Origin: an uncultured Faecalibacterium sp.
Lineage (GTDB): Bacteria; Bacillota; Clostridia; Oscillospirales; Ruminococcaceae
Direction of reading: 5' to 3'
NCBI GenBank assembly: GCA_934553285.1
Contig: CAKTFD010000013.1
Coordinates: 1 to 29,139 of the forward strand
Length of the DNA stretch: 29,139 nt
Shown: piece by piece, positions 23,616 to 29,139 of the stretch
How positions within the stretch are numbered: position 1 is the stretch's first letter
How the letters are laid out: the number at the start of each line of letters is the position of its first letter
Notes under the pieces: generated by a model
What the model saw: the letters and a program-made list of their open reading frames with translations, nothing else
The model's database searches: none
What the model was told of the DNA's origin: nothing
Position numbers and translations under genes: made by a program

Positions 23616-24098
23616 ATGGACAAAGGACACTTCTATTATATTAGCGATCAGTATTTTATCGACTTTCCAGACCAGCATTTGATGCAGAACAAGGAAGCCA
23701 TCAACGGACAGCTGCATGGTCGCCCCTGCTTCTATGCATTTCAGGAAAATTCTACCGGTATTTACTGGATGATTCCGTTTTCTTCTCAGGTCGAAAAATA
23801 TCGCGTCTATTACAACAAGAAAATACAGCGTTACCGCCGCTGTGATACGATCACCTTCGGCTACGTTCTGGGCTATGAGAAAGCGTTTTTAATCCAGAAT
23901 ATGTGTCCTACTACTGCCAATTACATTGTAAATGAGTACATCGACAAACGGACAAATGCGCCCGTTCAGGTTGAAACCGCCTTCGAGAAAGAACTTTTGG
24001 ATAAGGCAAAACGTGTTCTCGCTCTTCAACGTAAAGGTGTTCCTCTTATCTTCCCCGATGTCCTGTCTATCGAAGCCAAACTACTCGGCAATAACTGA
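23616..24098 (+). CDS. cptN: Type III toxin endoribonuclease, CptN/ToxN family
   Basis: A 160-residue protein resembling CptN, a relative of ToxN and AbiQ. Typical stretches are GHFYYISDQYFIDFPDQHLM near the N-terminus, INGQLHGRPCFYAF, GIYWMIPFSSQVEKY, CDTITFGYVLG and AFLIQNMCPTTANYIVNEYI. Such toxins are sequence-specific RNases with a compact beta-barrel-like core; they are held inactive in a ring with pseudoknot RNA and can act in phage defence or plasmid maintenance. The ribosome site AAGAGG (23603-23608) is seven bases upstream. The gene follows a promoter, repeats and a terminator in the canonical type III order. The region is less GC-rich than its neighbours, which suggests acquisition by transfer. 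Confidence 0.9.
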   Translation: MDKGHFYYISDQYFIDFPDQHLMQNKEAINGQLHGRPCFYAFQENSTGIYWMIPFSSQVEKYRVYYNKKIQRYRRCDTITFGYVLGYEKAFLIQNMCPTTANYIVNEYIDKRTNAPVQVETAFEKELLDKAKRVLALQRKGVPLIFPDVLSIEAKLLGNN

Positions 24099-24190
24099 AA
24101 CTGCCCTTTTTAGCCGGTTGCGTTTTTATCGCAAATCAAGAAATTAGTGCAACATTAAAACAGTATATTTTCGCTCTCCCGCTATACAGC

Positions 24191-24233
24191 AAAAGCCGCC
24201 TTTTGTGCCTTGCAGCACAAAAAGCGGCTTTTT
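24191..24233. terminator. Strong bidirectional terminator between cptN and yebC
   Basis: A long, nearly perfect stem (AAAAGCCGC...GTGC with GCAC...GCGGCTTTTT) around a short loop. T-runs on both strands let it serve the convergent cptN and yebC transcripts. Confidence 0.88.
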
Positions 24234-24270
24234 ATCGTCTTATTTCAGGAATAAAGAGTGTCCGAACCGA

Positions 24271-25008
24271 TTATTCCGGCAGGTCCTCTTCGTTCTCCAG
24301 GCTGTGCCAGACGTTCTGGACATCATCGTTATCCTCCAGAGAATCCAGCAGCTTGCCCATGAGCTTCAACTGGTCGGGATCGGTCAGGCGGGTGGTGGTC
24401 ATGGGCACCATGGCCAGGTCGTCAGACAGGATCTCGTAGCCCTTTTCTTCCAGAGCCTTGACCACAGCGGAGTAGTTTTCGGGATCGGTGGTGATCTCGG
24501 CAGCATCCTCGCTGGCATCAAAATCCTCGGCACCAGCATCCAGAGCGTCCATCATGGCCTCATCGGCATCCTTATCTTCCAGAGAGATATCGATGACACC
24601 CTTCTGGTTGAACAGGAAAGCCACGCAGCCCATAGCGCCCAGGTTGCCGCCGTTCTTATCAAAGTAGTGGCGCAGGTCGGCAGCGGTACGGTTGCGGTTA
24701 TCGGTCAGGGTCTCCACCATAACGGCCACGCCGCCGGGGCCATAGCCTTCGTAGGTGATGGCCTCGAACTCGGTCTTGTCGCCGCCCTCGGCCTTTTTGA
24801 TGATGCGCTGGATGTTATCGTTGGGCACGCTCATGCGCTTTGCCTTGGCGATCAGGTCTGCCAGCTTGCTGTTGGAAGCCGGGTTGGGGCCGCCATCACG
24901 CACGGCAACGCTGATCTCGCGGCCGATCTTGGTAAAGACCTTGGCGCGGGCGCCATCGGTCTTTTCCTTCTTGCGCTTAATATTGTTCCATTTGCTATGT
25001 CCAGACAT
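24271..25008 (-). CDS. yebC: YebC/PmpR family regulator or translation factor
   Basis: A 245-residue protein of normal family length with the diagnostic N-terminus MSGHSKWNNIKRKKEKTDGA, followed by GGPNPASNSKLADLIAKAK, YEGYGPGGVAVMVETLTDN and NLGAMGCVAFLF. Members were described as DNA-binding regulators; recent work on related proteins links them to translation of proline-rich stretches, so the exact role is open. It acts in the cytoplasm. AGGAGG (complement 25018-25023) fixes the start. It is transcribed alone towards the bidirectional terminator at 24191-24233. Nothing unusual in the sequence. Confidence 0.95.
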   Translation of the reverse strand: MSGHSKWNNIKRKKEKTDGARAKVFTKIGREISVAVRDGGPNPASNSKLADLIAKAKRMSVPNDNIQRIIKKAEGGDKTEFEAITYEGYGPGGVAVMVETLTDNRNRTAADLRHYFDKNGGNLGAMGCVAFLFNQKGVIDISLEDKDADEAMMDALDAGAEDFDASEDAAEITTDPENYSAVVKALEEKGYEILSDDLAMVPMTTTRLTDPDQLKLMGKLLDSLEDNDDVQNVWHSLENEEDLPE

Positions 25009-25102
25009 GAGAATGAGCCTCCTAAATTTATCGGTATCTCCGCCTGCGGGCAGACGGGCTGTGGTCGCCCGCATGTGGCAGCACACAAAATCTAACTATA
25101 CT

Positions 25103-25131
25103 AGTTTAACACAATCCACCGACACGTTCAA
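25103..25131 (-). promoter_or_regulatory. Candidate promoter of yebC
   Basis: On the minus strand TTGAAC (complement 25126-25131), a 17-base spacer and TAAACT (complement 25103-25108). An overlapping TATAGT a few bases further on is an alternative -10 box. It lies in the gap between the methyltransferase stop and yebC. Confidence 0.45.
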
Positions 25132-25176
25132 GCCTGAAAAGCCTGATTTTCGCCCGGATGCGTACAAATCCGCGTT

Positions 25177-26718
25177 TTACAGCAGCCGCAGCGCCTTGGG
25201 ATAATGGTTTTTCACCCGCCCGCCGGACACTTTGCCGCCGCCCAGCGGCCAGCCGTCCACCAGCACGCAGCACCAGCCATCCGCCGCCGTGCCGGCGCCG
25301 ATCTCGCGGCCGGAAAGGTACTCCACACAGCGTGGGTCGGCAAGGGTCAGTTCTTCGCGGTTCGTGCACAGGGTGCCGAACGCTGTAAACAGGTGGTGTT
25401 CTGGCATAAAGCGGCCCTTCTGCACACTGCCTACGAACACGCCTGCACGCAGCACATGCAGCCCCGTCTGCGGAAAAGCCACCGGCAGCAGCACACCGCC
25501 GCCGTGTACCACAGCCGGGCGCTGGGCCAGCGCGGGGAAATACTGCCGGGCAAATGCCTGCCATGCGGCAAGGCTTTGCGCCGGGGTAGCCTCCCCTGCC
25601 CCGGTATCCCGGGTGCGGCGGCTCGCGCCCTGCACTGCATCCCGGCAGGCACGGCTGTCTGCCCGGCGGGCGCTGCGGGCATCTGCGGCTTTGGCGGGTT
25701 TTGCCGCCTTACCCCGGCCCTTTTTATCAGCAGCGGCAGCAGCGGCCAGCCAGAGCTGCTCTTCCGGGGTATATTCTCCCTCCGGCGGCAGGGTGCGCGG
25801 GGTGCCAGCCTTGACCAGCCGGGCCATAAAATGGCCCTCGCCGCCCTGGCAGGGCCAGATGCGGCGCACCTTGCTCACATCCAGCGGCAGTCCGCCGGTG
25901 CGGTTTGCCTCGCCCGGGCTGCCAAAGGTGTAGTCCACGCTGCCCAGTGCATCGGCCAGTGTAAACTCCGGATGGCGCTGCAAAAAGGCCGCGATCTGCC
26001 CTTCGTCCTCTTCCGGCGCAAAGGTGCAGGTGGAGTATACTAGCTGCCCGCCGGGTGCCAGCGCTGCCGCAGCACGATCCAGGATCCCGGCACCCAGTTC
26101 TGCACACTGCTTTACCAGCGCTTCGCAATGCTGCTGGCGCGCCACCGGCTCCTTGCGGAACATGCCCTCACCGGAGCAGGGCGCATCCACCAGTACCCGG
26201 TCAAAAAACTCCGGCAGCGCCTCGGCAATGCGGGCGGGGGTCTCGTTGAGCACCACGGCGTTGGCCACGCCCATGCGTTCCAGATTGCTTTTCAGGATCT
26301 CCGCACGCGCCGCAACGTACTCGTTGCTCACCAGCACACCGCGCCCCTGCAGCGCCGCAGCCAGCTGGCTGCTTTTCCCGCCGGGTGCCGCGCACAGGTC
26401 CAGCACCCGCATACCCGGCTGTACCCCCAGCAGCGGTGCCGCCGAGGAGGCCGACGGCTCCTGGGAGTAGAACACCCCCGCATGGTGGTACGGATGCCGC
26501 CCCGGTTTGAACTCCGGCTGATGCACCACGAATGCTGCCTTGCAGAAAGGCGATGCTTCCAGCGGCAGCTCCGCCTGCTGTGCAAACTGTTCCGGTGTGG
26601 TGCGCAGCGCCGATACGGTGACCCCGCGCTCCGCCGTTTCCTGCGGGGCGGCATACAGCTGCTCGTACCGCGGCCCCAGCAGGGCGCGCTCCCGCTGTTC
26701 AAAATATTCCGTAGGCAT
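25177..26718 (-). CDS. rsmF: RsmF/NOL1-NOP2-Sun family rRNA cytosine-C5 methyltransferase
   Basis: A 513-residue SAM-dependent RNA m5C methyltransferase. N-terminal part with HPYHHAGVFYSQEPSASSAA (the usual lead-in), SAM-binding motif VLDLCAAPGGKSSQLA at about residue 107, and the two catalytic cysteines in DAPCSGEGMFRK (about 197) and YSTCTFAPEEDE. The C-terminal part after about 300 includes a basic low-complexity linker and a PUA-like or RsmF C-terminal domain (HHLFTAFG ... YLSGREI). It most likely methylates 16S rRNA, like RsmF (YebU). The start is supported by AGGAGG in front of the ATG at 26718. The exact target base cannot be assigned from sequence, so the symbol is tentative. Confidence 0.9.
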   Translation of the reverse strand: MPTEYFEQRERALLGPRYEQLYAAPQETAERGVTVSALRTTPEQFAQQAELPLEASPFCKAAFVVHQPEFKPGRHPYHHAGVFYSQEPSASSAAPLLGVQPGMRVLDLCAAPGGKSSQLAAALQGRGVLVSNEYVAARAEILKSNLERMGVANAVVLNETPARIAEALPEFFDRVLVDAPCSGEGMFRKEPVARQQHCEALVKQCAELGAGILDRAAAALAPGGQLVYSTCTFAPEEDEGQIAAFLQRHPEFTLADALGSVDYTFGSPGEANRTGGLPLDVSKVRRIWPCQGGEGHFMARLVKAGTPRTLPPEGEYTPEEQLWLAAAAAADKKGRGKAAKPAKAADARSARRADSRACRDAVQGASRRTRDTGAGEATPAQSLAAWQAFARQYFPALAQRPAVVHGGGVLLPVAFPQTGLHVLRAGVFVGSVQKGRFMPEHHLFTAFGTLCTNREELTLADPRCVEYLSGREIGAGTAADGWCCVLVDGWPLGGGKVSGGRVKNHYPKALRLL

Positions 26719-26823
26719 ATTCTTTTCCTCCTATGGGATGTATAAAGCCGCCGGATGCGGCCACACTATGGACTGTGAGGGCGGCCTGCCCCCACAGCAA
26801 CGACCGAAAGGAGCATGCACACC

Positions 26824-27012
26824 ATGGAAAACCGCAGCGAGAACCGCAGTAACAACTGCAAGAACCAGACCTCTGACCGTACCAGCAGCAAGACCACCAA
26901 CAGTACCACCAACGAGCACAAGCACCCCAACCAGTACACCAAGGGTGCCGATGACGAAAGCGCAAAAAACTCCACGAACAGCCGTTCCAGCAACGCCAAA
27001 AACAGCCGCTGA
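26824..27012 (+). CDS. Small Asn/Ser/Thr/Lys-rich hydrophilic protein, unknown function
   Basis: A 62-residue ORF on the opposite strand to its neighbours: MENRSENRSNNCKNQTSDRT at the start, then more N, S, T and K and the end SNAKNSR. It has a good ribosome site GAAAGGAG ten bases before the ATG and a hairpin behind it. The composition is strongly biased, with almost no hydrophobic residues, one cysteine and no predicted fold; it is probably disordered. I have the impression that similar short Asn/Ser-rich proteins occur in other clostridia but cannot check. An in-frame ATG at 26815 is too close to the ribosome site. Confidence 0.55.
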   Translation: MENRSENRSNNCKNQTSDRTSSKTTNSTTNEHKHPNQYTKGADDESAKNSTNSRSSNAKNSR

Positions 27013-27062
27013 GGCTGCCGCCGGCGTGACCAGCATCTGACGGACCGCAGATGCCAACAGGC

Positions 27063-27114
27063 AAAGCCCGCCGCTCTCCGCCACTGGTCTCCAGTGCAGA
27101 AAGCAGCGGGCTTT
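27063..27114. terminator. Hairpin between the small plus-strand ORF and mrnC
   Basis: AAAGCCCGC at 27063-27071 pairs with GCGGGCTTT at 27106-27114, with an inner CACTGG-TCT-CCAGTG hairpin. T-runs are short on both sides. It lies between convergent genes and probably ends both transcripts. Confidence 0.6.
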
Positions 27115-27121
27115 CGCATAC

Positions 27122-27526
27122 TTATTTCTGGTTGGGGTCAAACTGCTGCCACAGCACCTCGAAAAGCTGGTGCACACGCTCCAGCTGCCCGTTCAGATAC
27201 AGCCAGCCCAGCAGGCACTCAAAGCCGGTGGAAGCACGGTATTCCTCCGGGGAGGCGTGCTTGGCCACGCTGGCTTTGCTGGCGTTGCGCCCGCGCTTGA
27301 ATACAGCCAGCTCGTCCTCGGTGAAAAGCGGCTCCAGCAGCTGTTCTTCCCGGAACTGCGCTCTGGCAGATACATACTTGACCTTTTCGGCGTTCAGCCT
27401 GCCGGCAGACAGGCGGTGGTGCTCCACCAGGCGCTGCCGCACCAGCAGTTCCAGCACGCTGTCCCCTACAAAAGCCAGCGCCAGCGGGCTTAGCTCCCGC
27501 AGGTCGATCTTTTCCGATTCGTTCAT
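27122..27526 (-). CDS. mrnC: Mini-ribonuclease III (MrnC)
   Basis: A 134-residue protein consisting of an RNase III catalytic domain without the double-stranded RNA binding domain, the normal MrnC length. Visible motifs are LSPLALAFVGDSVLELLVR with the catalytic acidic pair region, KYVSARAQ, KRGRNASKAS and the second acidic motif YRASTGFECLLGWLYLNGQ. MrnC matures 23S rRNA in Bacillus-type bacteria, acting on pre-50S particles. It lies 12 bases after obg and shares its transcript; in clostridia it is more often next to cysS, so the obg-mrnC pairing is a small peculiarity. I see no unusual change in the protein. Confidence 0.93.
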   Translation of the reverse strand: MNESEKIDLRELSPLALAFVGDSVLELLVRQRLVEHHRLSAGRLNAEKVKYVSARAQFREEQLLEPLFTEDELAVFKRGRNASKASVAKHASPEEYRASTGFECLLGWLYLNGQLERVHQLFEVLWQQFDPNQK

Positions 27527-27538
27527 GATGCGTTATCC

Positions 27539-28822
27539 TTAGAAGATATAATCGAACTGATACTCGCCGATGAGGATGGTATCGTTCTCCTGCACGCCCT
27601 TTTCCACCAGAGCGTCCAGGATGCCGCTCTCGCCCAGCTGACGCTGGAAGAACTGCAGGCTCTCGTAGTCGTCCACATTGCTGCCGGCCAGGATATACTC
27701 CAGCCAGGGGGCATCCACGCTCCACACATGGGCTTCCATGCGCTGGATGGTGAAGTCGCGGCTGTTCTTTTTGACTTCCGTCTTTTTGAACTCGGGGGTG
27801 AACACCGGCACCGGCGGGATATCCTTAAGGCGGTTGTACACCAGACCCGGCAGCTGCTTTACGCCCTGCATGGTAGCGGCAGAGATGGGCACAAAGGTCA
27901 GGCCCTTATCCTCTACATACTGGCGGAAGGCATCGATCTGCTCCTCGGTAGCCAGGTCGCACTTGTTGCCGATCACGATCTGCGGGCGCTCGGCCAGCAC
28001 GGGGCTGAACTTGGCCAGCTCCTCGTTGATCTTTTCAAAATCCTCGATGGGGTCACGGCATTCGCTGCCGGAAACATCCACCACATGCAGCAGCAGGCGG
28101 CAGCGCTCCACATGGCGCAGGAAATCGTGCCCCAGGCCGATGCCCTCGCTGGCACCCTCGATGAGGCCGGGGATGTCGGCGCAGACAAAGCTGGCCCCCT
28201 CACCCACTGACACAACGCCCAGGGTGGGCACCAGGGTGGTAAAGTGATAGTTTGCGATCTTGGGTTTGGCCGCGCTGATGGTAGAGATCAGGGTGGATTT
28301 GCCCACGTTGGGGAAGCCGATCAGGCCCACATCTGCGATCAGTTTCAGCTCCAGGGTCACCTGGATATCCTCGCCGGGCATACCTGGCTTTGCAAACTTG
28401 GGGATCTGGCGGGTGGGGGTGGCAAAATGTGCATTGCCATAGCCGCCGCGGCCGCCCTTTGCAACGGTCACCGGGGTATGGTCGGACAGGTCGGCGATGA
28501 CAAGGCCGCTGGCCGCATCCTTGATCACGGTGCCCAGCGGCACCTTGATGACCAGATCTTCGGCATTTTTACCGTGGCACAGGCTTGCACCGCCCTTGCC
28601 GCCTTCGGGTGCCGCATACTTGCGCTTATAGCGGAAATCCATCAGGGTGGACAGATGGTCGTCCACCACAAAGATAATATCACCGCCGCGGCCGCCATCG
28701 CCGCCGTCCGGGCCGCCTGCGGCCACGAATTTTTCGCGGTGAAAGCTCACCGCACCATCGCCGCCCTTGCCCGCATGGAGCCATATCGTGGCGATGTCGA
28801 TAAAGTTAGTCTGTGCTGCCAT
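27539..28822 (-). CDS. obgE: GTPase Obg (CgtA)
   Basis: A 427-residue Obg GTPase with its three domains. The glycine-rich Obg fold at residues 1-160 includes LHAGKGGDGAVSFHREKFVA and AKGGRGGYGNAHFATP. The G domain has GFPNVGKST (G1), a DIPGLIEGASEG switch region (G3) and NKCD (G4). The C-terminal OCT domain (after about 350) includes the last residues GEYQFDYIF. Obg works in late 50S ribosome assembly and in the stringent response at the ribosome. The start codon at 28822 has AAGGAGG close upstream; an upstream in-frame ATG at 28876 has no such site and adds atypical residues. Neighbours rpmA and mrnC are also ribosome-related. Confidence 0.97.
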   Translation of the reverse strand: MAAQTNFIDIATIWLHAGKGGDGAVSFHREKFVAAGGPDGGDGGRGGDIIFVVDDHLSTLMDFRYKRKYAAPEGGKGGASLCHGKNAEDLVIKVPLGTVIKDAASGLVIADLSDHTPVTVAKGGRGGYGNAHFATPTRQIPKFAKPGMPGEDIQVTLELKLIADVGLIGFPNVGKSTLISTISAAKPKIANYHFTTLVPTLGVVSVGEGASFVCADIPGLIEGASEGIGLGHDFLRHVERCRLLLHVVDVSGSECRDPIEDFEKINEELAKFSPVLAERPQIVIGNKCDLATEEQIDAFRQYVEDKGLTFVPISAATMQGVKQLPGLVYNRLKDIPPVPVFTPEFKKTEVKKNSRDFTIQRMEAHVWSVDAPWLEYILAGSNVDDYESLQFFQRQLGESGILDALVEKGVQENDTILIGEYQFDYIF

Positions 28823-28948
28823 ACAGCCCCTCCTTAGCTTTATAGGCTTTTGTGTTCTAGTGCCTGCCTCCGGCACTTTGTGCCGCCTTACCCCAGCCGG
28901 GGAAAGGCTTACAGACGGCGCTGCCCAAACACACAGCCTTGTTTCATC

Positions 28949-28979
28949 AAAAAGAGCCGGGCCACAAGGGTCCGGCTCT
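28949..28979 (-). terminator. Terminator behind rpmA
   Basis: On the minus strand AGAGCCGG...CC, a short loop, then GGCCCGGCTCT and TTTTT. Ten pairs with one mismatch. It ends or attenuates the rpmA transcript before obg. Confidence 0.85.
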
Positions 28980-29004
28980 ACGATTGCAGTTATTCAGAAA
29001 GAAG

Positions 29005-29139
29005 TTACTGCTTGACGCTGCACTTCTTGCCGTTCTTGCCCACGCGCTCGAAACGGACGGTACCGTCCACCAGAGCAAACAGGGTGTCATCGCTGCCCTT
29101 GCCAACGTTCTCACCCGGCATGATGTGGGTGCCACGCTG
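29005..29139 (-). CDS. rpmA: 50S ribosomal protein L27, C-terminal half
   Basis: The last 44 codons of L27 run in from the right edge: QRGTHIMPGENVGKGSDDTL, then FALVDGTVRFERVGKNGKKC and SVKQ. This is the conserved core after the N-terminal region that reaches the peptidyl-transferase centre in the ribosome. The N-terminus, and whether it carries the short cleaved extension typical of Firmicutes L27, lies outside the window. rpmA followed by obg is a very common bacterial gene order. A terminator hairpin follows 25 bases after the stop. Confidence 0.96.
   Translation of the reverse strand, partial: QRGTHIMPGENVGKGSDDTLFALVDGTVRFERVGKNGKKCSVKQ

Noticed and set aside
26731..27177. Hydrophobic 148-codon minus-strand frame (valine/alanine/glycine-rich)
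   Set aside because: It is the complement of the Asn/Thr/Ser-rich plus-strand ORF, whose codons give Val/Gly/Leu when read in reverse; no ribosome site and it crosses a terminator hairpin.

Overview
The window looks like part of the chromosome of a GC-rich Gram-positive gut clostridium, most likely Faecalibacterium or a close relative in the Oscillospiraceae/Ruminococcaceae. That is an inference from the housekeeping set (rpmA-obg-mrnC, yebC, uxuA), the codon use, the AGGAGG-type ribosome binding sites and the family content; no 16S gene or database search supports it.

Layout. (1) 1-1034, minus: uxuA, lacking only its C-terminal end. (2) 1035-1574: divergent non-coding gap with a good uxuA promoter and a weaker candidate promoter for the rightward operon. 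(3) 1575-13949, plus: a tightly packed operon of Gram-positive Pel type: pelD with an extra Rossmann/epimerase-like N-terminus, pelE-like, a DUF2194 PelA-like deacetylase, pelF and pelG. It continues into a CotH-kinase lipoprotein, a VTC-domain protein, a DUF4956 membrane protein and a secreted DUF4874/DUF4832 (glycosidase-like) protein. The VTC gene has a run of nine C near its start that puts start and body out of frame. (4) 13950-15015: a scar made of pieces of three unrelated genes (aminothiazoline-carboxylate hydrolase, the C-terminal tail of an RlmD-type rRNA methyltransferase, the C-terminus of type I restriction HsdR). (5) 15105-22833, plus: a second operon with its own promoter: VTC, DUF4956, CotH, a membrane-anchored TIM-barrel glycosidase-like protein, a HEAT-repeat membrane protein and a processive family 2 glycosyltransferase. 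(6) 22889-23197, minus: a small tail-anchored protein. (7) 23405-24098, plus: a type III toxin-antitoxin locus of CptIN type, with consensus promoter, two 46-nt pseudoknot repeats, terminator and toxin gene. (8) 24271-29139, mostly minus: yebC, an RsmF/NOL1-type rRNA m5C methyltransferase, mrnC, obg and the 3' end of rpmA, with a small Asn/Ser/Thr-rich ORF on the plus strand between the methyltransferase and mrnC.

How it may work together. PelD/E/F/G and the DUF2194 protein form a c-di-GMP-responsive synthase and transporter for a hexosamine polymer. The GT2 enzyme of the second operon probably makes another polymer. Each operon carries its own CotH + VTC + DUF4956 set, so these three families probably form a functional unit that adds phosphate or polyphosphate to an envelope polymer or protein. 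The duplicated module attached to two different polysaccharide synthases, plus a possible C-tract ON/OFF switch in one copy, is the most interesting candidate for an undescribed system here. Its chemistry is not known from the sequence.
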